A stretch of DNA of 64,000 nt from Mycobacterium sp. M26. GTDB lineage: Bacteria; Actinomycetota; Actinomycetes; Mycobacteriales; Mycobacteriaceae. Where the stretch lies: assembly GCF_001494595.1 (NCBI RefSeq), contig NZ_LN929907.1, forward strand, positions 1,431,468 through 1,495,467, given 5' to 3'. The translations under genes and the position numbers were made by a program. How positions within the stretch are numbered: position 1 is the first letter of the stretch; the number at the start of each line of letters is the position of its first letter. Below, in pieces: positions 1 to 8,649 of the stretch. Under the pieces are notes generated by a model. It was not told the DNA's origin, searched no databases, and saw nothing but the letters and a program-made list of their open reading frames with translations.

Positions 1-491
1 CCGACTTCGTCACCTACTTCCAGGCCGGCACGCTGTGGGCGCAGCGGCCCGGTGCGCCGGTGAATCCGGACGACGCGTGCGGGCTGAAAGTCGGTGTGGC
101 CTATGCCGCGATCCAGGAGACCACCGAGGTCCCGGCCAAGAGTCAGGCCTGCGTGGCGGCCGGGAAGCCGCCGATCGACAAGGTCGTCTACACCCGCCAG
201 GACGACCTGAACGCTGCGCTGATGGCCGGTGAGGTCGACGCGATGTCGGCCGACTCGCCGGTGACCGGATTCGCCATCAAGACCAGCGGTGGTCAGCTCG
301 AGGCCGCCGGTGAGGTGTTCGACTCGGCGCCCTACGGCTGGCCGGTGGCCAAGAACTCCGGGTTGGCCGAGCCACTGCGGCGGGCGCTGGAGCATCTGAT
401 CGAGACCGGTGAGTACCGCACCATCGCCACCATGTGGGGCGTCGAGATGGGGATGATCGATAAGCCGGTGATCAACGGGGCGGTGCGTTAG
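1..491 (+). CDS. Amino-acid ABC transporter substrate-binding protein, family 3 (5' truncated)
   Basis: C-terminal part of a periplasmic-type solute-binding protein (SBP_bac_3), read in the frame starting at base 3; the N-terminus and signal sequence lie before the window. Visible family features are a lobe-II segment beginning KVGVAY, a hinge-like stretch with DAMSADSPVTGF, and the terminal helix ending ETGEYRTIATMWGVE, typical of polar amino-acid binding proteins that deliver ligand to an ABC importer. The GTG at base 60 is internal, because the frame is open and family-like upstream of it. It is convergent with the ROK regulator, with 7 bp between the stops. Ligand cannot be assigned. Confidence 0.88.
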   Translation, partial: DFVTYFQAGTLWAQRPGAPVNPDDACGLKVGVAYAAIQETTEVPAKSQACVAAGKPPIDKVVYTRQDDLNAALMAGEVDAMSADSPVTGFAIKTSGGQLEAAGEVFDSAPYGWPVAKNSGLAEPLRRALEHLIETGEYRTIATMWGVEMGMIDKPVINGAVR

Positions 492-498
492 TCCTCGG

Positions 499-1698
499 TC
501 AAGCCCCGGAGGTATGCATCATCCCTGCGATGTCCGGATCGAGTTGCTGCAGCGCCACGATGACGGAGATGGGGGCATCGCGGCCGATCTTCGATCGCAC
601 GGTGGTGGTGCGGCCCTGACGTTCGGGCGGCCGTAACTCCTCGATCCGTGCCTCCAAAGCCGTTGCCAGATCATCGAACTCGACGATCATCCCGGCGATG
701 ATCAGCAGCTCGGGGTCCAGAAGCGACTCCACCAGCAGTGCGGTGTGAGCGACGCGATCGACCACGTCAGCGATGATTTGCTGACGCGTCGTGCTGTTCG
801 CCGCCTTCTGGCGCAGCTCGTCGACGTCGACATCCTCATAGGTCAGGCCCGTCGTTTCGGGGGCGGCGGCCTGCATCGCATACAGGGACATATCCGCTTC
901 GACGCACCCGACCCGGCCGCATCGGCACTGCGCGGTGCTGCCGTAGACCGGGACATGCCCGATCACACCCGCCACTCCGGTCGAGCCGCTGTACGGCCGG
1001 CCGTCGATGATCAGTCCGATACCGAACCGGCCGCCGTGATCGAGGACGACTGCAGAGCGCGCCTCTCGTGCCTCGCCGGCGATGGTCTCGGCCAGAGTGA
1101 TGGCCTTGGTGGAGTCCTGGACTGCCGTCGGGATGCCGAGCTCGCGCGAAATGAGCTTGCCGAGTTCGATATTGGTCCAGCCGAGATCGTGAGAGACGAC
1201 GACCAGCCCGGTGTCGTCGTCGACGAGGCCGGGGATGCAGACGCCGGCAGCAGAGACCCGGCCCCCGTCAGAGTCTTCGATCAGCTTCTTGGCAATCCGG
1301 ATGATCGAGCGGATGACGGCGGAGGGCTCCCGGTCTCCCGTTGGCGTCTGGTTCTGCTGTGAGATGTTGCCGGTCGCATCCGCGAGCATGACCCGAGCCC
1401 TGATGGCGTCGATCTGAATTCCCAGGACCCGCCGAGCCTGCGGGTTGCAGTCGAGCAGGATGCGTGGGCGGCCCCGCATACCCGAACCCTCGATGCGCGA
1501 CTCCAGCTCGACGAGGGTGCCGTCATCGATGAGTTCGGCCACGATCGCGGTGATCGACGGCCGGGGGAGTCCCAGCCGTTCAGCCAGGTCAGCCCTGGCC
1601 AGCGGGCCCGAGGTCCGCAACAGATGCACGACGCGTTGCCGCTGCAGCAGGCGCGCAACCTGTCTGCTTTGACGCACCGAATCCACCGGTTTCAGCAC
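499..1698 (-). CDS. ROK-family transcriptional regulator
   Basis: A 399-residue protein with an N-terminal winged HTH (about residues 20-65) followed by a ROK sugar-kinase-like domain. The ROK zinc motif is visible as CRCGRVGC at residues 258-265 followed by a Glu. Such regulators (NagC/Mlc/XylR type) bind inverted repeats and respond to a sugar or sugar phosphate. The GTG start has an AAGGAGG core only about 2 nt upstream, which is unusually close; the next in-frame GTG is four codons later. Two operator-like repeats sit in the 98-bp gap to the divergent propeller gene, so it probably regulates itself and that gene. Effector unknown. Confidence 0.9.
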   Translation of the reverse strand: MLKPVDSVRQSRQVARLLQRQRVVHLLRTSGPLARADLAERLGLPRPSITAIVAELIDDGTLVELESRIEGSGMRGRPRILLDCNPQARRVLGIQIDAIRARVMLADATGNISQQNQTPTGDREPSAVIRSIIRIAKKLIEDSDGGRVSAAGVCIPGLVDDDTGLVVVSHDLGWTNIELGKLISRELGIPTAVQDSTKAITLAETIAGEAREARSAVVLDHGGRFGIGLIIDGRPYSGSTGVAGVIGHVPVYGSTAQCRCGRVGCVEADMSLYAMQAAAPETTGLTYEDVDVDELRQKAANSTTRQQIIADVVDRVAHTALLVESLLDPELLIIAGMIVEFDDLATALEARIEELRPPERQGRTTTVRSKIGRDAPISVIVALQQLDPDIAGMMHTSGA

Positions 1699-1730
1699 AA
1701 CCTCCTTGACTCCGCCATCAGCGGGCTGCT

Positions 1731-1782
1731 ATTAAGTTCGTCACACCAACTAAATCGTATTAAGTACGTCACACCAATTAAA
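1731..1782. promoter_or_regulatory. Two direct copies of a ROK-type operator
   Basis: Two 24-bp copies (1731-1754 and 1759-1782), 22 of 24 bases identical, starting 28 bp apart. Each begins ATTAAGT and ends AA(C/T)TAAA, giving an imperfect inverted repeat of TTAAGTT...AACTAA around a CGTCACACC core. This resembles the TTAGTT/AACTAA arms of known ROK/XylR operators. They lie between the divergent ROK gene and the secreted propeller gene, ending 14 bp before the ATG of the latter. Assignment as the site of this ROK protein is inference from position and symmetry. Confidence 0.6.
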
Positions 1783-1796
1783 CCGGGAGCCGAGCC

Positions 1797-4373
1797 ATGA
1801 CCGCTGTCCGCCCACCTGCCAATCTGCTGCCAGTCGCCGCTCCAGGGAATCGGAAGTCGCGTCGCAAGGCGGCGCGTAACGCGGCGAAGGTCGGGGCGTA
1901 CGGCGGTATCGCGGTCGCTGCATGGCTGACCGGCGCGGTTGCCACCGGGCACGGGGTCGCTGCAGCCGATGCGACGGGCTCCTCGGATTCGTCGTCGTCG
2001 GCCTCCTCATCTGCTGGATCCAGCTCCGGTGACGGATCCGCGCACGCGGGCACCCGCACCACCGGCACTGCCAAGAGTAGAGCGTCGCGCACGTCGAAAG
2101 CCTCCGCCACGACGTCGACCGAGAGCACCGGATCCGGTGTCGTGACCAGCAGCGGGGGCGCCCAGACGAGTGCCGCCGAAGCGGCTTCTTCCACAACGTC
2201 CACGGTCAAGGCAGCGACGGTGGTGTCGAAGTCGACGACGGCGTCGGCTGCTGCCACGACGACGGCATCCGCCGCTACGACGACGACAGAAGCACACGGC
2301 ACGAGCCTGCGCAGCGCACTCCTTGCCGCGACGCCGTCGGCGTCGAGTGTTCCCGCCGCGCTCACCGCTCAGGCAACCACTCCGGACCCGATCGTGGTGA
2401 TCAACAACGCCATCACGCAGCTGCTCAACCCGTTCCTCAACCCGCCGCCCACCACGCCCGGCCCGATCGTTCCGATGGTGTGGGCCTTCATGGGTTGGGT
2501 TCGCCGGGACCTGTTCAACCAGGCGCCGACGATGACCTACGACTCGAATACGACCGTGCAGACCGGCCAAACATTGTCGGGCAAGCTCGGTGCGACCGAT
2601 GCCGAAGGCGATGCGCTGACCTACACGGTGACCCAGGGGCCGCAGTACGGCACGCTGACCATCGACCAATCCACCGGCGACTTCACCTACACGCCCAACA
2701 ACATTGACTACACCGCGGTGCAGACAGATTCGTTCTCTGTGTCGGTCACCGACGGCAAGTTCAACATCCTGATGCCCTTCAGCTCGCACAGCGCGACGAC
2801 CACCGATGATCTATCGGTACTGAACCCGACGATCCAACGGGTGATCCTGGACATGCCGGCCGGCGTCGTCAACCCGAAGACACCGCGGTTCTCCGCGGAC
2901 GGATCGACCATCCTGTTCGCCGCCACCCCGAGTGCAGGCGGCCGCCAGGAGATCTACCAGATCAACACCGACGGCACCGACGTCATCTGCCTGACATGCG
3001 GTGTCGCCACCACCATCACCAACAACTTCTTGAAGCCCGTGCCCTTCGCCGACGGATCCGGCCGCATCCTGTTCCAGTCGGTTCCCACCGTGGGCAACTA
3101 CACGCACGTCATCTACGAAAACGGCATCAACGGAGCGCAGATCGTCCCGGTCGTCACGCCGGCATCGGGCACTCTTGCCATCGACAAGCAACGCGAAATG
3201 CGGCCGAGCCCGGACGGTACTCACGTGGTCTTCACCCAGATCCAGGCCGTCGGCAACCCAAGTAACCCGTACAACGCCGGCATCTATGCCGTCCCGATCG
3301 TGGGCACCTTGACCCGCACGACCAACGCGACCACCGGTGCAGCCGAGTACCAGATCACCGACGCGCGGGTGATCTATCCGACCGGCGAGGCCAAACAGTG
3401 GACACCGGACGGCAAGGGCGTTGTCATCCTGGGCGGCACCTACGAGCAGGGCAATGTCGACGACATCGTCGTCGACCTGGCGACCGGAAAAGTCAGCCGC
3501 GTCACCGCCAACCTCGAATACGACGAGGACATGGACTACTCCCCGAACCAACAGTGGATTGCTATCGGCAGTACCCGAGGCGGCACATACAACGCGCTGT
3601 CGCCGATCGACAGAATTGTGCGACCGGCGTTCCTACCCGCCTACATCCAGGGCACCGTGTATCAGGCGTACGCGACTCCTATCAATGTCTCCAACCAGGA
3701 GTGGATCGTCTCGCAGGCCGACGAGCTCAAGGGCATCGACGGAATTCCGCTGTTCGTCAACGGCGACGGCTGGAATGCCCGCAGCATGCCCAGCTGGAGC
3801 ACTGACGGCTCAGCCGTGACGTTCTGGGAGACCGCTCTGGCGGACCAGACACAGTCCCGGCTTGTGGTCGCCAACCTGAAGTACACCACCAGCGTCGGCG
3901 GTGTGGTGGGTGACAATCTGACGCCGGACCAGGCCAACTGGAACTGGAGCGAATCGCCGTGGTCACCCAGCGGTGCCCCGCTGCTGTCCAGCTATGTCCC
4001 CAGCGCGCCGCCGCTCCCAGCAACCGGCACCTACACCAGCACAGCCGGCGGTACCGCCGTCGTCACCGAGGACTCGACGACGACACCGGGTCACACCGTT
4101 CGCACCGTGGTGTACACCGATTACGTCAACGAGGACGGGATGGTCATCAACGGCACCGAGTCCACGGATACGTATTCCAAGGGCAACTTGATCAACTACA
4201 ACGTCAACCTCACCGTGACCGGCTCGCATACCGGCTCGCTGACCGGAACCAATGTCGTGATCGACAAGATCCAGCGGAAGATCACCGGCGGCTCGGTGAC
4301 GTCCATCCTCGATGGCGATACCCAGCACCTGCTCGATCCGGCCGTCATCACAGCTGCGCAGCAAGGCGTGTAG
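1797..4373 (+). CDS. Large secreted Ig-like / TolB-type beta-propeller protein
   Basis: An 858-residue exported protein. It has a basic N-terminus, a hydrophobic segment at about residues 35-58, then a long Ser/Thr/Ala-rich linker. Around residues 255-325 there is a cadherin/VCBS-like Ig fold with AEGDALTYTVTQGPQYGTL and FTYTPN motifs. From about residue 360 come at least five PD40/WD40-like propeller blades with the signature (S/T)-x-DG, for example FSADGSTILF, PSPDGTHVVF and WSTDGSAVTFW. Such proteins usually bind ligands or partners outside the membrane; no catalytic motif is visible. It diverges from the ROK regulator and may be controlled by it. Confidence 0.75.
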   Translation: MTAVRPPANLLPVAAPGNRKSRRKAARNAAKVGAYGGIAVAAWLTGAVATGHGVAAADATGSSDSSSSASSSAGSSSGDGSAHAGTRTTGTAKSRASRTSKASATTSTESTGSGVVTSSGGAQTSAAEAASSTTSTVKAATVVSKSTTASAAATTTASAATTTTEAHGTSLRSALLAATPSASSVPAALTAQATTPDPIVVINNAITQLLNPFLNPPPTTPGPIVPMVWAFMGWVRRDLFNQAPTMTYDSNTTVQTGQTLSGKLGATDAEGDALTYTVTQGPQYGTLTIDQSTGDFTYTPNNIDYTAVQTDSFSVSVTDGKFNILMPFSSHSATTTDDLSVLNPTIQRVILDMPAGVVNPKTPRFSADGSTILFAATPSAGGRQEIYQINTDGTDVICLTCGVATTITNNFLKPVPFADGSGRILFQSVPTVGNYTHVIYENGINGAQIVPVVTPASGTLAIDKQREMRPSPDGTHVVFTQIQAVGNPSNPYNAGIYAVPIVGTLTRTTNATTGAAEYQITDARVIYPTGEAKQWTPDGKGVVILGGTYEQGNVDDIVVDLATGKVSRVTANLEYDEDMDYSPNQQWIAIGSTRGGTYNALSPIDRIVRPAFLPAYIQGTVYQAYATPINVSNQEWIVSQADELKGIDGIPLFVNGDGWNARSMPSWSTDGSAVTFWETALADQTQSRLVVANLKYTTSVGGVVGDNLTPDQANWNWSESPWSPSGAPLLSSYVPSAPPLPATGTYTSTAGGTAVVTEDSTTTPGHTVRTVVYTDYVNEDGMVINGTESTDTYSKGNLINYNVNLTVTGSHTGSLTGTNVVIDKIQRKITGGSVTSILDGDTQHLLDPAVITAAQQGV

Positions 4374-4383
4374 CTCCATGAAC

Positions 4384-4416
4384 AAGCGAGGGTGCGCCAA
4401 TGGCGCACCCTCGCTT
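4384..4416. terminator. Bidirectional hairpin terminator
   Basis: A perfect 15-bp inverted repeat (arms 4384-4398 and 4402-4416) with a 3-nt loop, lying between two convergent genes. There is no long T tract, which is common for mycobacterial terminators. Confidence 0.8.
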
Positions 4417-4429
4417 CGTGTTTGGCGGC

Positions 4430-4888
4430 TTAGTCCTCGTCGCTGATGATGTGCATCGCGGCTTCCTCGGCGGAGGCCGCGCCCCCGTCGATGCCGACGT
4501 CGGAGGCGAACAGTTCGGCATCGTCGTCCTCACCGAAGCCCAGATTCGAGGCCACCAGTCGGCCCGAGCGGGCCCGGCCCACCTCGTCGTCCGCCGGGAA
4601 CTCCGTCTCGCGCTCGGCGTCGTCGGAGCGCTCGCGCTCCATCTCATCGAGCACATTGTTGATCCGGGAGAGCGGGTCGGGCTCCTCCTCGGCCAGCAGC
4701 TCGTCGAGCGTCTCCTTGCCCGGATGGTCCAGCACGGTCTTGCCGTACGGCCGCTCCGGTGGCGAGATGCCCTCATCGAGGATGTCGTCCACGCCGCGGT
4801 CGATCAGGGTGTCCTCCGGCTGCAGCTGGTTGTCGTCGTCGATGCTGTACTCGCCGGACTCTGCTGTGGTGTCGTCCCAGGTGCTCAC
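4430..4888 (-). CDS. DUF5709-family acidic protein
   Basis: An acidic, probably soluble protein of 152 residues with the DUF5709 signatures GEYSIDDDNQLQPEDTL and VDDILDEGISPPERP near the N-terminus and many Asp/Glu residues throughout. Function unknown; the family is actinobacterial. I chose GTG at 4888 because it places the family motif near the N-terminus. An ATG at 4939, with AAAGG about 5 nt upstream, would add 17 mostly hydrophobic residues unlike the family, but has the better ribosome-binding site, so the start is uncertain. Confidence 0.75.
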   Translation of the reverse strand: MSTWDDTTAESGEYSIDDDNQLQPEDTLIDRGVDDILDEGISPPERPYGKTVLDHPGKETLDELLAEEEPDPLSRINNVLDEMERERSDDAERETEFPADDEVGRARSGRLVASNLGFGEDDDAELFASDVGIDGGAASAEEAAMHIISDED

Positions 4889-5018
4889 TCTTTCCACAAT
4901 GGCACGGATCGGGACAAAAGCCACGGTCAGAGCAGTCATTAAGGCCTTTCGTCACCACCTAGCGGGCACATAGCGAGTTCTTTGAGCGCCCTAAAAATCG
5001 GCTGCCACTCTCAAGGGC

Positions 5019-5446
5019 ATGAGCACACCTCGTTCCGGGTTCCGCCGGGCCGCCGTCGCCTCCTGGACACTGGCCGGAATCGGCGTCGCCGGCGTCGCCG
5101 GCGCCTCGGCCCTCGCCTACGCCGACACTTACAAGCCGCCGCCGGTGGCTGAGGTGCCCGCCCCCGAGGTCCTCGACCGCCACCGGCTCCCGAGCCCGTG
5201 GCCGCCCCGGCTCCGGTCCAGCAGGCGCCGGTGCAGACCTACACCCCCGCCTACACACCGACCTACACCCCGAAGGCACCGGTTCAGCAGCAGGCGCCGG
5301 TGGTCACCCAGCCGCCCTCGTCTTCGTCTTCGTCTTCGGGTCAGTCATCGTTCCCGATCCGCAAGAGCCACGTCCCCAGCGGGGGCGGGACGGTGTCGGG
5401 CGGCAACAACTTCTCCCCGCACGTCACGGTCTCGCGCGGCTCATGA
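5019..5446 (+). pseudogene. Small exported Pro/Thr/Gln-rich protein gene with apparent frameshift
   Basis: The frame from ATG 5019 gives a basic N-terminus, a hydrophobic signal/anchor (WTLAGIGVAGVAGASALAYA) and the start of a Pro-rich linker. It then becomes Arg-rich, as expected for out-of-frame high-GC DNA. From about 5177 the Pro-rich sequence resumes in a second frame (APEPVAAPAPVQQAPVQ, then a TYTP-rich stretch) and ends ...VSRGS at 5446. That stop overlaps the next ATG as ATGA, supporting the second frame as the true C-terminus. Loss of one base near 5176 would explain it. It could be a real inactivating mutation, a sequencing error or, less likely, recoding. It is first in an operon with the haem membrane protein and the NuoF-like gene. 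Confidence 0.6.
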
Positions 5447-5985
5447 CCAGTGAGGCGCTGTGGGCGCTGGGCCGTGGCAACGGCATCGTCGCGCTGGCAT
5501 TCATGACCATCTCGGTGGCATTGGGTATCGCCACCCGGTCGGGACGCCCGCTGGTGGCGCTGCCGCGCTTCGCCGTCGCCGACGTGCACCGCTTCGTTGC
5601 CCTGGCTGCAACGCTGTTGGTGTTGCTGCACATGGGTCTGCTGTTCATGGACCCCTACGCCAAACTGCGTCTGATCGATTTCGTGGTGCCATTCCTGGGC
5701 GCCTATCGCCCGCTGTGGCAAGGGCTGGGCACTGTCGCCTTCGACGTGCTCCTTGTCGTGATCATCACCAGCCTCTTGCGCCAACGGTTGGGGTTGAGGG
5801 TTTTTCGCGTCATCCACTGGGTGACCTATCTGCTGTGGCCGATCGCGATGGCCCACGCCCTGGGCAACGGCACCGACACCGACCGCATCTGGTTTCTGGC
5901 CTTCGCCGGCTGCTGTGCGCTGATCGTGGCCGCCAGCCTGGTGTGGCGCTTGCGGTCCAACTTCACCGAGTACGCCGATGCGTGA
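5443..5985 (+). CDS. Ferric-reductase-like haem transmembrane protein
   Basis: A 180-residue integral membrane protein with about five or six hydrophobic helices. Conserved His residues lie in DVHRF, LLHMG, VIHWVTY and MAHALG, spaced as paired axial haem ligands like those of the ferric_reduct domain family. Its likely role is transmembrane electron transfer through b-type haems. The start overlaps the previous stop (ATGA) and its own stop overlaps the start of the NuoF-like gene, so the three genes are translationally coupled. It probably passes electrons between the flavoprotein and an acceptor on the outer face; the physiological acceptor is not evident. Confidence 0.8.
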   Translation: MTSEALWALGRGNGIVALAFMTISVALGIATRSGRPLVALPRFAVADVHRFVALAATLLVLLHMGLLFMDPYAKLRLIDFVVPFLGAYRPLWQGLGTVAFDVLLVVIITSLLRQRLGLRVFRVIHWVTYLLWPIAMAHALGNGTDTDRIWFLAFAGCCALIVAASLVWRLRSNFTEYADA

Positions 5986-7141
5986 CGCTCGACTGCTCGG
6001 CGCCCACGGCCCCGGGTTCACCGACCACCAGCAGCATTTCGGCCCGCTGCCCGAGATCGGCGCGGACCTGATCACCGCCGTCGAGGCGGCCGGCCTGTCC
6101 GGTCGCGGTGGAGCCGGGTTCCCCACCGCACGCAAGATGGCCACGATCACCGGACGTAAACCGGTTCTCGTCGGCAACGGTGCCGAAGGTGAACCGCTCA
6201 GCCGCAAGGACGCCCTGCTGCTCACCCGGGCACCGCACCTCGTGATCGACGGACTCGAAGCGGCCGCCGCGGCCATCGACGCCGACAAGGTATACCTGTA
6301 CGTGCACGCCGACGCTGTGCCGGCGGTCACCAAAGCCCTTGCCGAACGGCCGAATCGGATCACGGTGATCGAGGCGCCGGACACCTTCGTTGCCGGCGAG
6401 GAGTCGGCCGTTGTCCGGCGTATCGAGGGCGGCCCGGCGCTGCCGAGGGGTCGCATTGTCGTGGCGGCCGTCTCCGGGGTGCGGGGAAACCCGACCCTGG
6501 TCAACAATGTGGAGACGCTGGCGCATATCGCCCTCATCGCCCGCTACGGTGCGGACTGGTTCCGGTCGGTGGGCGACCGCGACGAGCCCGGCACCATGTT
6601 GGTCACCCTGTCGGGAGCACTCGACAACCAGGGTGTCCTTGAAGTTCCGACGGGCACACCGCTGTCCGATCTCATCGATCCGCGCGGGGTGTCCGCGGTG
6701 CTCGTCGGCGGATATCACGGAAGTTGGCTTCCCGCAGAAGCGTTCGCTGGGGCGCGGTTGTCGAGGGCCGGATTGAAGGAGCTCGGGGCGAGTCCCGGCG
6801 CGGGCATCATCCACGCCCTGGGTCGCACCGAATGTGGTCTGGCGCGTACCGCTGAGATCGTCGGCTACCTGGCTGACGAGAGCGCGCGTCAGTGCGGTCC
6901 GTGCCGCAACGGCCTACCGCGACTGGCGCAGCTGGTCGACGAGCTGGCCTACGGTCGCGCCAATGATGCTGTGGTGAAGGAAATCCGGCGCATCACCCGG
7001 CTGGTCGACGGCCGCGGATCGTGCCGGCATCCGGACGGTTCGGCGCGCTTCGTGCGCAGCGCACTGCGCGCGTTCGCCACCGATATCGAACTGCACCACC
7101 ACGATCGGTGCACCGCAGCCGACGCCGTGGTGCGCGACTAA
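5978..7141 (+). CDS. NuoF-like FMN/4Fe-4S flavoprotein
   Basis: A 387-residue protein resembling the 51-kDa NADH dehydrogenase subunit. Visible are the FMN-binding loop GRGGAGFPTARK (about residues 45-56), the GNGAEGEP segment, the VNNVETLAHI motif, and a C-terminal Fe-S region with CGPCRNG plus a later Cys in GRGSCRHPDG. It likely oxidises NAD(P)H or a ferredoxin-type donor and feeds electrons to the haem membrane protein encoded just upstream (8-bp overlap). This is not the nuo operon, as no other Nuo subunit is present. The next gene is convergent with a 4-bp stop overlap. Confidence 0.82.
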   Translation: MRDARLLGAHGPGFTDHQQHFGPLPEIGADLITAVEAAGLSGRGGAGFPTARKMATITGRKPVLVGNGAEGEPLSRKDALLLTRAPHLVIDGLEAAAAAIDADKVYLYVHADAVPAVTKALAERPNRITVIEAPDTFVAGEESAVVRRIEGGPALPRGRIVVAAVSGVRGNPTLVNNVETLAHIALIARYGADWFRSVGDRDEPGTMLVTLSGALDNQGVLEVPTGTPLSDLIDPRGVSAVLVGGYHGSWLPAEAFAGARLSRAGLKELGASPGAGIIHALGRTECGLARTAEIVGYLADESARQCGPCRNGLPRLAQLVDELAYGRANDAVVKEIRRITRLVDGRGSCRHPDGSARFVRSALRAFATDIELHHHDRCTAADAVVRD

Positions 7142-8313
7142 CGCCCGACGAGTCCGGACTGGCGCAGCGCGTCGTCGACGAAGTCCTGCACCGGCCGTGA
7201 CCGGAAGAACCCGGTATGCGCGCCGGGATACCAGATCACTTCCGGGCGACCCCAGTGTTCCCACAACTTGAGTACCTGTTCGCGGGGATTCACCAGCCGG
7301 TCGGCCAGACCCCCGTAGATGAAGCGGGCCGTCGGCGGCACTTTCGGGGTCAGCGACAGCGGGGAGACCATGCGGCCCAGCGGCATCGCCTTCTCCAGGG
7401 TCTGACGTCGCGGATCCTCAGCACTCAAGCCGCCGTTGCCGCCGAGTACCTCGAGCAGGTTGGCCACCGGCACGCCCAGCACCGCACACGCCAGACCCTC
7501 TTCCACACTGGCGACCAAGCCGCTGACATAGCCGCCCAGTGACATGCCGTTGATGCCGACCTTCGCGTCGGGATCCTGGCTGCGAATCCAGGAGATGACC
7601 CGGCGGATGTCCCACACCGCCTGCGCGGCGGCGTGCACGTCATCGAGGACGTCCTGCCCTGGCCACGCCGCACCCTTGGCCTTCCGCGGGCCGTGCAGCG
7701 GCATTACCGGCAGCACGACGTTGAGGCCGAGGTGCTGATGCAGATGCTGAGCGCGGAACAGTCGCAGATCCACCGATCCGCGACCCATCAGCGCACCGTG
7801 CACGCACACCACCCACGGGCGGGGGTCGGGGTGGCGCAGCAGCAGGGCGTGTTCGCGGCGGTTGGCGGTGTAGTCCAGCCACCGCTGCCTGCCCGGCTCA
7901 CCCTCGCGCGGCTCGTAGCTGCTGTCGAACAAGATCTTCTGCATCGGGGTGCGGCGCACGGTGACGGGCTGGATCGCCACGTCGGTCAGCGGCGGGGGAG
8001 TCTCGAAGAAGCCCTCGGGGTTGTCCAGCCAGCCTTTGTCGCCGTAGAACTGCAGCGCTTCGTCGACCTCCCGGTCGATGCGTTGCGGGGTCTGCGCATC
8101 GCCGACCGGGGTGAACAGCCGCATGCCCAGGATCACGAGTTCGTCGTTGAAGACCTGCCGGGCCACCGCCAGGGTGGGCCGCGCCAGCGGAAGTTCGTCG
8201 TGGTGTTCGGCCGGCTGGCGCAGGAACTCGCGGGCTTGCCGGAACGGGGTGGTCACATCCCGGGGCCCGGCCAGCCGGGGTGCGCGACCACTGCTCTTCT
8301 GCGGTGCGGGCAT
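7138..8313 (-). CDS. Alpha/beta hydrolase
   Basis: A 391-residue alpha/beta hydrolase fold protein. The strand-turn region VVCVHGALMGRGS suggests an oxyanion hole, the nucleophile elbow is GMSLGG, the acid is probably Asp in GGLADRLV and the base His in PGAHTGFF. There is an approximately 120-residue N-terminal extension before the fold. The substrate is unknown; proteins of this shape in mycobacteria are usually lipid or ester hydrolases. No signal peptide is seen, so it is probably cytosolic. Confidence 0.8.
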   Translation of the reverse strand: MPAPQKSSGRAPRLAGPRDVTTPFRQAREFLRQPAEHHDELPLARPTLAVARQVFNDELVILGMRLFTPVGDAQTPQRIDREVDEALQFYGDKGWLDNPEGFFETPPPLTDVAIQPVTVRRTPMQKILFDSSYEPREGEPGRQRWLDYTANRREHALLLRHPDPRPWVVCVHGALMGRGSVDLRLFRAQHLHQHLGLNVVLPVMPLHGPRKAKGAAWPGQDVLDDVHAAAQAVWDIRRVISWIRSQDPDAKVGINGMSLGGYVSGLVASVEEGLACAVLGVPVANLLEVLGGNGGLSAEDPRRQTLEKAMPLGRMVSPLSLTPKVPPTARFIYGGLADRLVNPREQVLKLWEHWGRPEVIWYPGAHTGFFRSRPVQDFVDDALRQSGLVGR

Positions 8314-8413
8314 CCCGAGACGATAGCGCGCGCCGACTCGCCGAGACTGTACTCACGCCGACAACGTGCGAGTGGCGGTCTGCGTGGGCTCAATCTGGCG
8401 TGAACAGAGCCGA

Positions 8414-8593
8414 CTACAGCCGGTGCATCTCCCGCGACATCGAGGCCTGCTCCATGAAGCTCGAGCGCAGCGGCGGAACATGGTCCTTCGCCGGACGAGG
8501 TGCTTGTTGCACCCGCTGCGCCGGGCGAACCAGCGTGAAGACCCAGCCGATGAACCGTGCCGGCGAGAACCCGGCTCCCGAAATGGCGACCAT
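8414..8593 (-). CDS. Small basic hypothetical protein (59 aa)
   Basis: A short ORF beginning MVAISGAGFSPARFIGW with a very good Shine-Dalgarno (AAGGGAGG, about 6 nt before ATG 8593). The same frame is open upstream to 8623, but only this start has the ribosome-binding site. The product is basic, Pro/Arg-rich in the middle and Met-rich at the end. It lies divergent from the TetR gene with the triple operator between them, so it is the likeliest target of that repressor besides the repressor gene itself. No family is recognised. Confidence 0.6.
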   Translation of the reverse strand: MVAISGAGFSPARFIGWVFTLVRPAQRVQQAPRPAKDHVPPLRSSFMEQASMSREMHRL

Positions 8594-8649
8594 GATCGCC
8601 TCCCTTACCTGGTCAATTCCCACGAACCCGCGGTGCCGGGCCGTCCTCG

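Noticed and set aside
2007-2789. A 260-residue Arg/Gly-rich ORF antisense to the propeller gene
   Set aside because: Composition is typical of out-of-frame high-GC DNA, and the sense strand encodes clear Ig and PD40 motifs.
4888-4939. Signal peptide on the DUF5709 protein from the upstream ATG
   Set aside because: The extra 17 residues contain an internal Arg and Glu, lack a cleavage site, and are not part of the family pattern.
5019-5446. Programmed ribosomal frameshifting in the small Pro-rich gene
   Set aside because: No slippery heptamer or following pseudoknot is visible near 5176; a simple one-base loss explains the pattern better.
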